A stretch of DNA of 64,000 nt from Candidatus Contubernalis alkalaceticus (GCF_022558445.1 NZ_CP054699.1:2310001-2374000), one strand, 5' to 3'. Shown: positions 51,875 through 61,955, counted from the stretch's first letter. The notes: generated from the sequence alone by a model not told the origin. Program-made: numbers and translations.

Positions 51875-52861
51875 CTAAACCAATCCTTTCTTCTTCTTCA
51901 GCATATCTGTAAAGGCCTCCAGACGGGTATGCAGTCCTGTGTCCCCGGTGTGCTCATCTATAGTCACGGTCATAAAAGGCATTCCGGCTTTTTTTGCCTC
52001 TAGTTCTACGAGTTTATCCACCATAGCATCAGGACCACAGCCAAATGCCGTAACATGTATTATGCCATCCACCTTTTCCTTATCAAGATAATGCAGGCAG
52101 GCCCAGATCACCTGATTGCTGTAATACCAAAAAAGATCCAGAGGTAAACGGCGCTTTGCCAATTTTAAATCTCCAGGAGATATATCATCAGCAACACAGG
52201 GTATAACATTCATATCCTCTAACTTTTTTATCAGATTAACGCTCATAAAACCATCATAAAGCACATAAGGATAAGCTAGTACTGCCAGCTTTAAAGATTT
52301 ACATCCTTGATTTCTGCGGGGAATCATAGCAATTTCTCTATCCTGACTCTCCGCTGATGTTGGATACAACCCTTTCAACAACTGTTTTTTATATCTTTTC
52401 CAGGCGTAAAGCCCCTTAAAATAAGCCCACCAGATACGCCAAACATTGCTCGTGAATTTTCGTCCTAACCTATAATAAAAACGGGAAAAATCAAACCAGT
52501 GCCGATTAAAATTTAAGTTTTCTACAATTAACTCAGGAAGGTTATCTATAGAACATTTAACCATATCCGGAAGGCCTAAAAATTTGGGACAAAGAGTAGC
52601 TTTACCATCAATACTAATCAGACGGGGAATAAAAATATAGTCAACTTTGTTTTTTAAAGCCATAACATGGCCATGAAAAACCTTTATAGGGATACAAGCA
52701 TCATTAACCGTTTCCTTTACTCCGTAGTCCATAATGGCTTTATTAGTAGGAGAAGAGATGACTACCTTTAAACCCAACTCCTCAAAAAAAGTCGTCCACA
52801 AAGGAAAATAAGTATAAAAGTATAAAGTTCTGGGAATGCCTATTTTGATAGATTCTGCCAT
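51875..52861 (-). CDS. Acyl-CoA dehydratase activase-related protein (DUF2229-like)
   Basis: 328 residues from ATG 52861, 6 nt after GCAGGTG; an upstream GTG in frame lies inside the ribosome site. IGIPRTLYFYTYFPLWTTFFEELG is the typical start of DUF2229 proteins, followed by NDACIPIKVFHGHV and AFGCGPDAMVDKL, with conserved Cys. It shares its end (TVTIDEHTGDTGLHTRLEAF) with the next gene, so the two probably form a complex. Related proteins act with the ATP-dependent activator of 2-hydroxyacyl-CoA dehydratases. No activator gene with an ASKHA ATPase is in the window. Confidence 0.78.
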   Translation of the reverse strand: MAESIKIGIPRTLYFYTYFPLWTTFFEELGLKVVISSPTNKAIMDYGVKETVNDACIPIKVFHGHVMALKNKVDYIFIPRLISIDGKATLCPKFLGLPDMVKCSIDNLPELIVENLNFNRHWFDFSRFYYRLGRKFTSNVWRIWWAYFKGLYAWKRYKKQLLKGLYPTSAESQDREIAMIPRRNQGCKSLKLAVLAYPYVLYDGFMSVNLIKKLEDMNVIPCVADDISPGDLKLAKRRLPLDLFWYYSNQVIWACLHYLDKEKVDGIIHVTAFGCGPDAMVDKLVELEAKKAGMPFMTVTIDEHTGDTGLHTRLEAFTDMLKKKKGLV

Positions 52862-53134
52862 ATTTATCACCTGCCATCATTAAAATGCCAAAAATATTAA
52901 CCTCACTCTTTCTTTTAATAAAGAGTCTGCCTATAAAAGAATAAATACTTCTTCAAAAGAGATTTTAACACAGCTTACTATATATTTACATACATAAATT
53001 ATAAATAATGTTTAAGTTGATAATTATTTTTTAAATTTTTAAGTCTCTAATTCTTTTTCTTTCCTTTTTAAGTGGACTGCTTCCTTTTTTCTTTAAAATA
53101 ATTTTCTTTAAAAAAAAATAACAATTCTTTAATG

Positions 53135-53245
53135 AGTGAACTCGTTTCAGTAAGCTTTAACATCGGGGAATCAGGTGGAGACTCTACTCCACCTGATTAT
53201 GAGCCCCACCTGAGCTAACGCTTAGAGGTGGGATCTTATACCCTA
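53135..53245 (-). repeat. Palindromic repeat copy, downstream of clpB
   Basis: Full ~110-bp copy in minus orientation: AGTGAACTCGTTTCAG at one end, the AATCAGGTGGAG/CTCCACCTGATT hairpin, a CCACCT/AGGTGG hairpin with TAACGCTTAG, then CTTATACCCT at the other. Inverted relative to the 55964 copy on the other side of clpB. The two-hairpin plan resembles IS200/IS605-derived palindromic elements, but no transposase is present. The 52862-53324 gap otherwise holds nothing recognised. Confidence 0.8.
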
Positions 53246-53324
53246 AAAAAAAGAGATAAACTACCCATATTGGATAGTTTATTCACTGCTTGACTGTGAG
53301 TTACCTTGAGTTTAGTACATATCT

Positions 53325-55928
53325 CTATTTTTCAGTAAAAATTAAACGGCTGTCTTTGCGATCAACCAAAACCCGGCTTCCCTCCTGATAATCTCCAGCC
53401 AATATTCCTTTAGCCAAGGGATTTTCCAGTTCTTTTTGGATGGCCCTTTTCAAGGGCCGGGCACCAAATAAGGGGTCATAACCGGTATCCGCCAGAAACT
53501 CTTTGGCCTCAAATGTCAGCTCAATTTCAATGTTCTGGTCTCTCAACCTACGGGAAAGCCGCTCCAGCTGGATATCCACAATGTGAACCAAGTGCTCCCG
53601 GTTCAAGGGATGAAATACTACTATATCATCCACCCGATTTAGAAATTCCGGTCTAAAAGAAGTCCTGAGTTTTTGCATTACTTTTTCTTTAATTAGGGTA
53701 AAGGATTCTTGGCCTTTAGCTGTATCTTCCATAATAATTTCACTGCCCAGGTTACTGGTCATAATAATAACTGTATTCCTAAAATCTACAGTCCTGCCCT
53801 GAGAATCAGTAAGTCGTCCTTCATCTAAAAACTGCAGCAGCACGTTAAAAACATCAGCATGGGCCTTTTCAATTTCATCAAATAAAATAACTGAGAAAGG
53901 CCGTCGGCGTATAGCATTGGTCAACTGTCCCCCCTCCTCATATCCCACATATCCTGGGGGAGCTCCCGTAAGCCTGGCTACTGAATGTTTCTCCATATAC
54001 TCAGACATATCCATCCGAATCATAGCACTTTCATCATCAAATAAAAGATGTGCCAGGGAACGGGCCAGCTCTGTTTTTCCTACACCGGTGGGCCCGAGAA
54101 AGATAAAAGAACCAATGGGACGGTCAGGATCCTTGATGCCGGAGCGGGCCCGAATCACCGCATCACTGACCAGTTGAACCGCCTCATCCTGACCCACCAC
54201 CCTCTGATGCAGGCGCTCGCCCAGGTGCAAAAGCTTCTGCCGTTCCCCCTCCATCAACTTACTGATAGGAATCTTGGTCCATCGGGAAACCACTAAAGCA
54301 ATATCCTCTTCGTCCACCTCTTCTTTTAACAGTCGAGAGTCCCCGGAACGTTTTTCAGCCGTTTTCTTTTCGGCTTCTGCCAGCTGACTCTCCAGTTGGG
54401 CCAGACGTCCATATTTCAACTCTGCCAAACGATTCAAATCATAGGTCCGTTCCGCCTGTTCAATTTCCAGCTTAGTCTCTTCGATCTGCTCTCTCAGCTC
54501 CCTGAGACGGGTGATATAGCTTTTCTCCTCCTCCCAGCGGGCTCGAAGCAGGTCTGCTTCTTCCTTTAACCTCTGCAGTTCATCATCAATTTTGCTTAAT
54601 CGTCCACGGGAAGCATCGTCTACTTCTTTTTTTAGTGCCTCCTTTTCAATCTCCAACTGAAGCACCCTTCTAGAAACTTCATCCAGGTCTGAAGGCATAC
54701 TGTCAATTTCCGCTCTAATCAGCGCTGCCGCCTCATCTATTAGATCTATGGCTTTATCCGGAAGAAAACGATCGGTAATATAGCGGCTGCTCAAAGCAGC
54801 CGCAGAAACCAATGCTGAGTCTTTAATCCGTACACCGTGGTGAACTTCATATCTTTCCTTTAACCCTCTCAAAATAGATATGGTATCGGAAAGACTGGGT
54901 TCTCCCACCACCACCGGCTGAAAGCGACGTTCTAAAGCTGCATCCTTTTCAATATGTTTACGGTACTCACTCAAAGTAGTAGCACCGATACAGTGCAGTT
55001 CGCCCCTTGCCAGCAAAGGCTTAAGTAAATTGCTGGCATCCATAGCTCCCTCCGCTGCACCAGCACCCACTACCGTATGCAGTTCATCAATGAAAAGTAT
55101 AATTTCCCCCTGGGACTCCTGAATCTCTTTCAATACCGCTTTTAGCCTTTCCTCAAACTCACCCCGATATTTGGCTCCGGCAATAAGAGACCCCATGTCC
55201 AGAGAAAAAATCAGCTTATTCTTCAAGCCCTCCGGAACATCATTTTTAGCAATCCGTTGAGCCAAACCTTCTGCAATAGCCGTTTTTCCCACTCCAGGCT
55301 CCCCAATCAAAACCGGGTTATTTTTGGTGCGCCGGGAAAGAACCTGAACAATACGCCGAATCTCTTCGTCCCTACCAATCACCGGATCCAGTTTGCCGGA
55401 CCGGGCTGATTCCGTAAGGTCCCGACCATAACGGGTAAGAGCCTCAAAGGTTCCTTCCGGATCTGGACTGGTAACTCTCTGATGTCCCCTGATTTTCTGC
55501 AATACTTCTAAAACCTGAGTTCTACCCAACCCCTCCTGCCGTAATATTTTAGCTGCATCGTTGGCTTCCGCGGAGAGCAGTGCCAAAAACAAATGCTCCA
55601 CACTAATATACTCGTCTTTAAAAGCTTCCGCTTCGCTTTTTGCTTTTTCAATAATTCTGCCCACACTGGGGCTCATGTATATTTGTTCCTGACCAGTCTT
55701 GGAATAAACCTGAGGCATTTTCTTCAGATGTTCTTCCACCTTTTCCAACAAAGCATTAGGGTTAGCTTCTAACAAATTCAGAATTCTTCCAGCCATACCC
55801 TCCGGCTGCTCCAAGAGAGCAAACAAGAGATGTTCTGGCTCAATTCTCTGGTGGTTATATTTAAGCGCAGCATTCTGAGCGCCTAGCACAGCTTCTTGTG
55901 CCTTGTGAGTAAATTTATTTAAGTCCAT
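53325..55928 (-). CDS. clpB: ATP-dependent disaggregase ClpB
   Basis: 867 residues, normal for ClpB. N-domain (residues 1-150, [18 protein letters not shown]), NBD1 with Walker [15 protein letters not shown] and Walker [16 protein letters not shown], the coiled-coil middle domain (about 400-530, [18 protein letters not shown]) and NBD2 with [14 protein letters not shown] and [11 protein letters not shown]. It unfolds aggregated proteins with DnaK. It is isolated, flanked on both sides by inverted copies of a palindromic repeat. No CIRCE or other operator was seen before the start. Confidence 0.96.
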   Translation of the reverse strand: MDLNKFTHKAQEAVLGAQNAALKYNHQRIEPEHLLFALLEQPEGMAGRILNLLEANPNALLEKVEEHLKKMPQVYSKTGQEQIYMSPSVGRIIEKAKSEAEAFKDEYISVEHLFLALLSAEANDAAKILRQEGLGRTQVLEVLQKIRGHQRVTSPDPEGTFEALTRYGRDLTESARSGKLDPVIGRDEEIRRIVQVLSRRTKNNPVLIGEPGVGKTAIAEGLAQRIAKNDVPEGLKNKLIFSLDMGSLIAGAKYRGEFEERLKAVLKEIQESQGEIILFIDELHTVVGAGAAEGAMDASNLLKPLLARGELHCIGATTLSEYRKHIEKDAALERRFQPVVVGEPSLSDTISILRGLKERYEVHHGVRIKDSALVSAAALSSRYITDRFLPDKAIDLIDEAAALIRAEIDSMPSDLDEVSRRVLQLEIEKEALKKEVDDASRGRLSKIDDELQRLKEEADLLRARWEEEKSYITRLRELREQIEETKLEIEQAERTYDLNRLAELKYGRLAQLESQLAEAEKKTAEKRSGDSRLLKEEVDEEDIALVVSRWTKIPISKLMEGERQKLLHLGERLHQRVVGQDEAVQLVSDAVIRARSGIKDPDRPIGSFIFLGPTGVGKTELARSLAHLLFDDESAMIRMDMSEYMEKHSVARLTGAPPGYVGYEEGGQLTNAIRRRPFSVILFDEIEKAHADVFNVLLQFLDEGRLTDSQGRTVDFRNTVIIMTSNLGSEIIMEDTAKGQESFTLIKEKVMQKLRTSFRPEFLNRVDDIVVFHPLNREHLVHIVDIQLERLSRRLRDQNIEIELTFEAKEFLADTGYDPLFGARPLKRAIQKELENPLAKGILAGDYQEGSRVLVDRKDSRLIFTEK

Positions 55929-55963
55929 TATGTCACTCCCTTTCGAATTTTATCTCCTTTTTT

Positions 55964-56075
55964 TAGGGTATAAGACCCCCACCTCTAAGCGTTAGCGTAG
56001 GTGAGGCTTTTAATCAGGTGGAGGAGAGTCTCCACCTGATTCCCCGATTTTAAAGCTTGCTGAAACGAGTTCACT
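55964..56075 (+). repeat. Palindromic repeat copy, upstream of clpB
   Basis: Full copy: GGGTATAAGA, CCACCTCTAAGCGTTAGCG and AGGTGAGG, then the 12-bp AATCAGGTGGAG/CTCCACCTGATT hairpin, CCCCGA, AGCTTGCTGAAACGAGT and TCACTA. Same element as 8154 (partial) and 53135 (inverted). Its hairpins lie in the clpB 5' region. Confidence 0.8.
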
Positions 56076-56224
56076 AATAAAATTGGAATATTTATTATTA
56101 GTCAATAGCTATTATAGCACAAACTAATGCTTTGTTCTTTTAAATAATTTTAAAATATTATACCGAACTGCCCCGTGAATATTCCTAAAAGAAATTTTAA
56201 TCTACCGGGCATGAACCCACCCAT

Positions 56225-56257
56225 AAAAAAACCGGGGAAAAATTCCCCGGTTTTTTT
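56225..56257 (-). terminator. Strong palindromic terminator after sleB
   Basis: ACCGGGGA and TCCCCGGT with A7 and T7 flanks form a symmetrical terminator that works on both strands. It lies 104 bp after the sleB stop. Confidence 0.88.
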
Positions 56258-56360
56258 ACTCCTGTTTTTAAAAATCACTATTGCAATAGTTTATAAAACT
56301 TGAACTTGAACTACTGCTGCCTGACCTCGCCGCCAACCAGTTTTAACAAAACTCCCCGGC

Positions 56361-57065
56361 TTAGCGGACAAAAACGTGATTTCCAATAACTGTAGTTCTA
56401 GGACGGCTCAAAATCCATGCATTGCTAGTATATCTAGGGTTATAGAAAGATAATGCTCCTTTTGAAGGGTCCGAACCATTTATGGCTTCCTCAACCGCCC
56501 TGCGGGTCGAAGCATTGGCCGGTTGATTAATAGTTCCGTTTCGTACTGGACAGTACTGTATGTATCCCCCTGACACCTGATAGATAACTCCCCGTATAGT
56601 ATTAGGATATTGACTGCTTTTGACTCGGTTTAAAACCGTGGCTGCCACAGCCACCTGACCCAGGTAAGACTCCCCTCCGGCTTCCGCCCGAACCAATCTG
56701 GCCAAAAGATCCAAGTCTGAGGCTGAATACCGGGAGGCATTACTTGTCCCACTTCTGGATAAAAGTTCCGGTTGGCTTATGTTTAATGCCCCAAAAGTTT
56801 GAGGCCCTGCAATGCCATCGATTCTGATTTTTTTGGCAATCTGAAAGTTAATGACTCCCCCTTCGGTAAGTTTACCGTAAATACCATCCACTGGGCCTGT
56901 CCAAAAACCTAAACCATTAAGAGTCTTTTGCAGTTCTGCCACATCATCTCCCCTGGAACCGAATTGTAAGGTCCGGCTTCCCAGGGTCGATGCCTCCAAA
57001 GTACCGCCCATTAACACCATAGAAATTAACACAACAGTTAGAATCATTACATACTTACGACTCAT
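56361..57065 (-). CDS. sleB: Spore cortex-lytic enzyme SleB-like
   Basis: 234 residues from ATG 57065, 9 nt after AAAGGAGG; an earlier ATG (57101) has no ribosome site. There is an N-terminal signal segment (YVMILTVVLISMVLMGG). It is followed by a peptidoglycan-binding domain (LQFGSRGDDVAELQKTLNGLGF … GIAGPQTFGAL) and a Hydrolase_2 catalytic domain (LLARLVRAEAGGESYLGQVAVAATVLNRV, with the family Glu; ALSFYNP). SleB breaks down the muramic-lactam cortex during germination, so the host should form spores. It is monocistronic with a terminator. YpeB, its usual partner, is not adjacent. Confidence 0.9.
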   Translation of the reverse strand: MSRKYVMILTVVLISMVLMGGTLEASTLGSRTLQFGSRGDDVAELQKTLNGLGFWTGPVDGIYGKLTEGGVINFQIAKKIRIDGIAGPQTFGALNISQPELLSRSGTSNASRYSASDLDLLARLVRAEAGGESYLGQVAVAATVLNRVKSSQYPNTIRGVIYQVSGGYIQYCPVRNGTINQPANASTRRAVEEAINGSDPSKGALSFYNPRYTSNAWILSRPRTTVIGNHVFVR

Positions 57066-57410
57066 AAAATCCTTCCTCCTTTTTGCCTGGAAAGTTACCA
57101 TTAGGCTTAGGGCCGGAGCAGCCCCACCTGTTAAGGTTTAACCAACCTTTGGTTTCCTCCGCACTCAAAAAATTGAGATTCGGCATTTTTTAAGATACCT
57201 TAATATTATGTTAACAATTATAAACACAATAATGGCTTCTGGCAATTACGGTAAGGCCCTCTATAAAAACAATTCTTTTCCATGCACACTATTTATGTAA
57301 ACTAGTAGCTTTGTTATTACTATTTTGTTTTTTTCCCAGTGAATATAAGGGAATGGTAATATAAAACATTTTTTAAAAGGCTCTCACTTCTGCCATTACT
57401 TAAACTTTAG

Positions 57411-57442
57411 GGAAAAAAATAACCCGTCACACATGTGACGGG
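57411..57442 (-). terminator. Terminator after the ffh-yraN cluster
   Basis: CCCGTCACA and TGTGACGGG (57423-57442) form a 9-bp stem with a 2-base centre. On the minus strand an A/T tract with TTATTTTTTT follows. It lies downstream of yraN and of the REP-like pair. Confidence 0.75.
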
Positions 57443-57481
57443 GCTATAAATTACAATTTATGTAATTTGTGTTTCTCGTTG

Positions 57482-57574
57482 TGTCAAGGTATCAAAGGGA
57501 CGGTTCTTCTGACAAGTTATTTCTTTCTATCATTTACATTAATTGGGTTGTCAGAAGAACCGTCCCCTTGACAA
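57482..57574. repeat. REP-like inverted pair
   Basis: GGGACGGTTCTTCTGACAA (left arm) and its inverse TTGTCAGAAGAACCGTCCC (right arm) face each other across ~32 bp. The arms also contain TGTCAAGG/CCTTGACA. The pattern is the familiar REP/REPIN unit linked to RAYT (REP-associated tyrosine) transposases in Firmicutes; no such transposase is in this window. Confidence 0.75.
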
Positions 57575-57582
57575 GGTTGTTA

Positions 57583-57963
57583 CTAATAAAAAGCATTTTC
57601 AATTAACTTAATCTCCTTTACGTCCCAGGATTCATCCAGCAGCACAGATACCACGTCAAACCTGACATTTACCTGACTGATTTTATAATAATTCATATAA
57701 TACTGGGCAAGTTTTATCATTTTTTTCTGCTTCCTGATATCTACCGATTCAAAGGGCTCACCGAACCGTAAAGACCGGCGGGTTTTAACTTCAATGAAAA
57801 CCAGGTCATCCTGATTTTTGGCGATTAAATCTATTTCCCCCCGGGGGCATCTGAATTTTTCATGACATATTGTATACCCTTTATTTATTAGGTATTTTTT
57901 TGCCATCTCCTCACCGAAGTCACCCAATTTTTTTCGATCTTCCGTTACTTTATCTCGATTAAT
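57583..57963 (-). CDS. yraN: UPF0102 (YraN) nuclease-fold protein, possible AUU start
   Basis: 126 residues if it begins at ATT 57963 (INRDKVTEDRKKLGDFGEEMAKKYL), 114 if TTG 57927 is used. The longer form is closer to the usual YraN start (MN…LG..GE..A..YL) and lies after AGAGGG. Motifs GEIDLIAKNQDDLVFIEVKTRRS match the restriction-endonuclease-like core of UPF0102. It follows rnhB with essentially no gap, in the common ffh-to-yraN gene order. Biochemical role unknown. Confidence 0.83.
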   Translation of the reverse strand: MNRDKVTEDRKKLGDFGEEMAKKYLINKGYTICHEKFRCPRGEIDLIAKNQDDLVFIEVKTRRSLRFGEPFESVDIRKQKKMIKLAQYYMNYYKISQVNVRFDVVSVLLDESWDVKEIKLIENAFY

Positions 57964-57969
57964 AAATCA

Positions 57970-58746
57970 CTACCCTCTTTCTGCTTCTAATCTAAAAGAA
58001 CGCCGGTGTATAGGAGAAATTCCGTATTTTTTGATTGCTGCATAATGCTCACCGGTGCCATATCCCTTATGTTGAGCAAAACCATATTGAGGATACTGCC
58101 GGTCATAATCCTCCATAAGCTTGTCCCGGGTGACTTTAGCTAAAATAGAAGCACAGGCTATAGTAAGACTCAAAGTATCCCCCTTGACCAGAGGAGTTTG
58201 ACTTATAGTTATGTTAGGAACTGCAAAAGCATCTATTAATATGTGCTCCGGCTTCTTTTCTAAACCATTAAGGGCTCTCCTCATGGCTTCCAAACCCGCC
58301 TGGGATATATTAAATTGATCTATGTACAAAACATCTACGATACCCAGACTATAACAAACTGCTTCTTTCTTGATACAAAAATAAAGCTGCTCTCTCTTCT
58401 TTGGACTTAGCTGCTTAGAATCCCGGACTTCATAAATTTTTTTGTTTACAGGTAGAATAACTGCCGCTGCTACCACAGGCCCCGCCAGTGGACCTCTCCC
58501 CACCTCATCTACTCCAGCTATTAATTGAAGGCCCCTGTTCCAAAGCTCTCTCTCAAACAGCATTAACCGTTCCAAACGATTTTCCTCGTCTTCTTTTCTT
58601 CTTATCAACCTTAATCTTTTCTGTATAAGTTCCCTGACACCCTTACGCCCATCCATTTGAAGAAAGCTCTCCAGGGTTTTCTCATCAATGGAACTCTCCT
58701 CCAGCCAGCTTTTCATTTCCCTCAGGGTCATTTTGGACAGATTCAT
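57970..58746 (-). CDS. rnhB: Ribonuclease HII
   Basis: 258 residues. Catalytic motifs AGVDEVGRGPLAGPVVAAAVILP, SKQLSPKKREQL, and HILIDAFAV with the later Asp, plus the KGYGTGEHYAAIKKYG ending, are those of RNase HII. An N-terminal ~60-residue extension (SKMTLREMKSWLEESSIDEK …) is common in clostridial and bacillar homologs. It removes RNA from RNA-DNA hybrids and single ribonucleotides from DNA. It sits between ylqF and yraN. Confidence 0.95.
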   Translation of the reverse strand: MNLSKMTLREMKSWLEESSIDEKTLESFLQMDGRKGVRELIQKRLRLIRRKEDEENRLERLMLFERELWNRGLQLIAGVDEVGRGPLAGPVVAAAVILPVNKKIYEVRDSKQLSPKKREQLYFCIKKEAVCYSLGIVDVLYIDQFNISQAGLEAMRRALNGLEKKPEHILIDAFAVPNITISQTPLVKGDTLSLTIACASILAKVTRDKLMEDYDRQYPQYGFAQHKGYGTGEHYAAIKKYGISPIHRRSFRLEAERG

Positions 58747-58796
58747 TTTTTCCCACTCATTTCAAAATATTTCATTCTACTTTTCAAGGTCAAAGT

Positions 58797-59633
58797 TTAA
58801 AAATCTTTCTGTGGAACAACATCCAGAGTAAACCTGCCCAAAAGACCCTCTCGAAATTCCTTTAAAAGAACTTCTGAAGTCCTGGAAAAGTCAATATCTC
58901 CTCCGGAAAGTAAAAACCCTCTCCTGCGGCCGATGGCTTCCAGGAGCTCAGGCATGGTGAAAGGTATTTCCGACAATTTATACCGAAGTTTCAATCTTTC
59001 TGGAAAATCTTTGGATAAAAAATCCAATAACTGAAGAGACATCTCCTGGTTATTTATCAATTCAAATTTAATAGCTCCGGTGACAGCCAAATGAAAACCC
59101 ATCTGTGCACTACTTATCTTTGGCCACAAAATCCCCGGGGTATCTAAAAGTTCAATATTCGGAGGAATTTTAATCCACTGCTTACCCCGGGTTATACCGG
59201 GTATTCCTCCGGTCCTGGCCGCGGCTCTGCCGGAAAGGGTATTAATTAAAGACGACTTACCTACATTGGGAATGCCCACCACCAGGGCTCTTACCGGTCT
59301 CTTTCCCCTCAAGCTGGAAGGCTTAAAATTCTGCAGTATAGTTTTCATACCCTTAATGCCATGACCTTTTGGCGAGTTTACAGGAACAGCACTGACTCCC
59401 TGCTCCTTAAAATAATGAACCCAGCGGATGGTAGATTTTTCCTCCGCCAGGTCTTCTTTATTTAGAATTATAATCCTATTTTTATTTTGAATTAAACTCT
59501 GCAGCTCAGGATTTTGGCTGCTCATTGGAATTCGGGCATCTAAAATTTCAATTACTACATTAACCAGCCTGATATTTTTCTTAAGCATATCCATGGTCTT
59601 CTTCATATGCCCGGGATACCACTGAATGTCCAA
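58797..59633 (-). CDS. ylqF: Ribosome biogenesis GTPase YlqF (RbgA)
   Basis: 278 residues, a circularly permuted GTPase: NKEDL (G4) precedes GIPNVGKSSLIN (G1) and DTPGILWPK (G3). The N-terminus IQWYPGHMKKTMDML is diagnostic of YlqF. The C-terminal domain (GGDIDFSRTSEVLLKEFREG) contacts the 50S subunit. It acts in late 50S assembly. The gene lies between lepB and rnhB, as in many Firmicutes. Confidence 0.95.
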   Translation of the reverse strand: MDIQWYPGHMKKTMDMLKKNIRLVNVVIEILDARIPMSSQNPELQSLIQNKNRIIILNKEDLAEEKSTIRWVHYFKEQGVSAVPVNSPKGHGIKGMKTILQNFKPSSLRGKRPVRALVVGIPNVGKSSLINTLSGRAAARTGGIPGITRGKQWIKIPPNIELLDTPGILWPKISSAQMGFHLAVTGAIKFELINNQEMSLQLLDFLSKDFPERLKLRYKLSEIPFTMPELLEAIGRRRGFLLSGGDIDFSRTSEVLLKEFREGLLGRFTLDVVPQKDF

Positions 59634-59656
59634 TGTTACAGCTCCTTTGAAATTAT

Positions 59657-60172
59657 TTAGTGGAGAATACGTACTTGATCCAGAGGCCAGTATACAAAAA
59701 AAGCTTTTCCCTTTATCCGTTCAGAAGAAATAAAACCCACACTGGACTCCCTGCTATCCCAACTGTTGTTACGGTTGTCCCCCAGCACAAAATAATGCCC
59801 CTGGGGAACCTCTACCGGACCATATTCGCCATGGGGGTATTCTTTAATATAATCTTCATCCAAAGGAACCCCATTTAAATATACTTGTTCTCCGTTAACC
59901 CTAACAGTATCTCCACCTTTGGCTATAACCCTTTTAATAAAATCCCTGTCTTCAGAGTAGGAGAACACAATAATATCCCCATAATCCGGCTCTCTTAAGC
60001 GGTATATAAATTTATTAGCAATCAGCCTATCATAATCATCCAGGGTAGGCATCATAGATAAACCATCAACAAGAAATGTCTCCACTACATAACCCCTGAT
60101 CAAAAGGGCTATAATCACAGCAATTATAATGGACTTAACCCATTCCCAAGCTTCATTTTGTTTTTTTACCAT
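59657..60172 (-). CDS. lepB: Type I signal peptidase
   Basis: 171 residues. One N-terminal membrane segment (SIIIAVIIALLIRGYVVETF) followed by the catalytic Ser39 in VDGLSMMPTL and Lys80 in DFIKRVIAKGGD. The box E region GHYFVLGDNRNNSWDSR is present. It cleaves signal peptides of exported proteins on the outer face of the membrane. The Ser/Lys dyad is intact. It is between rplS and ylqF. Confidence 0.94.
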   Translation of the reverse strand: MVKKQNEAWEWVKSIIIAVIIALLIRGYVVETFLVDGLSMMPTLDDYDRLIANKFIYRLREPDYGDIIVFSYSEDRDFIKRVIAKGGDTVRVNGEQVYLNGVPLDEDYIKEYPHGEYGPVEVPQGHYFVLGDNRNNSWDSRESSVGFISSERIKGKAFFVYWPLDQVRILH

Positions 60173-60214
60173 GAATAAGCCCCCAACAGAAATACATACT
60201 TATTAAAAAGGAAT

Positions 60215-60556
60215 TTACCGAAGCTCTTTAATACGGGCAGCCTTACCGGTTAACTTCCTCAGATAATATAGTTTTGCCCTTCGCACTTTACCTCTCCTAA
60301 TAATCTCTAACTTTTCAATTTTCGGAGAATGCACCGGAAAAGTTCTCTCTGTCCCAATTCCATAGGAAACCCGGCGGACGGTGAAGGTTTCTTTAATACC
60401 ACTGCCTTGTCTTTTAATCACCGTTCCTTCAAAAGTCTGAATTCTTTCCCTGGTTCCCTCAATTACTTTAACATGTACTCTTACTGTATCACCAGGAGAA
60501 AAACGGGGTAGGCCCTCTTTCATCTGTTCCTTTTCAATTTCCTTAATAATATCCAC
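60215..60556 (-). CDS. rplS: 50S ribosomal protein L19
   Basis: 113 residues from GTG 60556, the normal start ([30 protein letters not shown]). A longer frame from 60577 begins inside the ribosome site [30 protein letters not shown] and KAARIKE are typical of bL19. It sits at the 30S-50S interface. It is in the trmD-rplS order common in bacteria. Confidence 0.95.
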   Translation of the reverse strand: MDIIKEIEKEQMKEGLPRFSPGDTVRVHVKVIEGTRERIQTFEGTVIKRQGSGIKETFTVRRVSYGIGTERTFPVHSPKIEKLEIIRRGKVRRAKLYYLRKLTGKAARIKELR

Positions 60557-60676
60557 TTTGTTCAAACCTCCTTTCAAAAAAAATTATATAAATTAATATT
60601 GTTAAATACTTTTACTTGTTCTTTAATAGCGGAACTATTATAGCACAATTTATTTTCCAAAACAACTAACAGGTTA

Positions 60677-61411
60677 TCATTTAGTTTCTGTAAATAACTC
60701 TTGCAGAATCTCTTTATCTTCAGGATTCAGCGAAACCTTTTGAAGAAGATCAGGCCTTTTCTTAAAAGTCATAACTAAAGCCTGCTTCCTACGCCAGAGA
60801 CGAATATTTTCATGGTTCCCGGAGAGCAATATTTGCGGCACCTGAAGACTTCGGAATAATTCCGGCCTTGTATACTGAGGATATTCCAGAAGATGATCAA
60901 AGAAGGATTCCTCCTGTACACTCTCCTTAGAAGACAAAACCCCCGGTAAAAGACGAATCACAGCATCTGTTATCACCATGGCCGGAATCTCACCTCCAGT
61001 TAGGACATAGTCCCCGATAGAGATTTCCTCATCCACCAGGTGATCCTTAACCCTCTGGTCCACTCCTTCATAATGGCCGCAGATTAAAATTAGTTGGCTC
61101 ATGGAGGCCAAATCTACAGCCTTTTTTTGGTCAAATGGTTCCCCCTGGGGGCACAACAGAATTACTCGGGGCTTTTCCTGCTGGCTGAGTAAAGATTCCA
61201 CCGCCTCAAAAACAGGTTCAGGTTTTATTAGCATTCCCTTTCCCCCCCCGTAGGGGTAATCATCCACCTGTCGGTGCTTCTGCCTGCTGTAGTCCCTCAA
61301 GTTTACCAGGTTCAACTGGACTCTATTTTGGTCTCTGGCCCTCTTTATAATGCTGCTGTCAAAGGGGCCCTGAAACATTTCTGGAAATAGAGTTATGATA
61401 TCTATACGCAT
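60677..61411 (-). CDS. trmD: tRNA (guanine-N1-)-methyltransferase
   Basis: 244 residues with the SPOUT trefoil-knot motifs [26 protein letters not shown] and [13 protein letters not shown], and the N-terminal [19 protein letters not shown]. It methylates G37 of several tRNAs to prevent +1 frameshifting. Complete. Nine bases separate it from rimM, so the two are in one operon. About 120 bp to rplS carry no gene. Confidence 0.96.
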   Translation of the reverse strand: MRIDIITLFPEMFQGPFDSSIIKRARDQNRVQLNLVNLRDYSRQKHRQVDDYPYGGGKGMLIKPEPVFEAVESLLSQQEKPRVILLCPQGEPFDQKKAVDLASMSQLILICGHYEGVDQRVKDHLVDEEISIGDYVLTGGEIPAMVITDAVIRLLPGVLSSKESVQEESFFDHLLEYPQYTRPELFRSLQVPQILLSGNHENIRLWRRKQALVMTFKKRPDLLQKVSLNPEDKEILQELFTETK

Positions 61412-61419
61412 GTAACCAC

Positions 61420-61938
61420 CTAATCCAATAGCCCTTCCGGCAGTTTAACCCGCACCAGTTTTTCTCTTAGATCTACCTCTTTTATAACCTCTTTTAGGGC
61501 AGGAATAAGTATGTCCTTGGAGCAAGAAAGATCTTCAGGCTTTACCACAAACACGTCGTTACCGCCCGCTTGAAGGACATCTGTAATTTCACCCAGCTTG
61601 TTTTCCTCTGTATACACCATTAGGCCAATAAGATCATCAATATAAAAATGGTCTTGAGGCAGAGTCATCCTCTCTTCCCTGGGAATCATAAGATAACTGT
61701 TTTTTAATTCCTTTACTTCTTCTAAAGAATTAAAGTTTTTCAGCTTGATAACCCATATGTTTTTCTGCTCTCTGCCTTTTTCCACCTCTGTCTCGATAAC
61801 TCTCTGCCCTAAAACCAGCTGTACTTTCTTCAATGTTTTAAACCTTTGGGGGTGATCTGTTAAGGGAATTACTTTTACTTCTCCCTTTAACCCTTGAGAA
61901 CCTACTATTTTTCCTACCGCAACTAAATCCTCAGACAT
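61420..61938 (-). CDS. rimM: 16S rRNA-processing protein RimM
   Basis: 172 residues. N-terminal RimM barrel ([25 protein letters not shown]) and C-terminal PRC barrel ([34 protein letters not shown]). It assists maturation of the 30S head with protein S19. It lies between the KH-domain gene and trmD. Confidence 0.94.
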   Translation of the reverse strand: MSEDLVAVGKIVGSQGLKGEVKVIPLTDHPQRFKTLKKVQLVLGQRVIETEVEKGREQKNIWVIKLKNFNSLEEVKELKNSYLMIPREERMTLPQDHFYIDDLIGLMVYTEENKLGEITDVLQAGGNDVFVVKPEDLSCSKDILIPALKEVIKEVDLREKLVRVKLPEGLLD

Positions 61939-61955
61939 AACTTCCCTCCATAAAA

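Noticed and set aside
55964-56075. CIRCE or heat-shock operator before clpB
   Set aside because: The inverted repeats are those of the dispersed element; the TTAGCACTC/GAGTGCTAA motif is absent.
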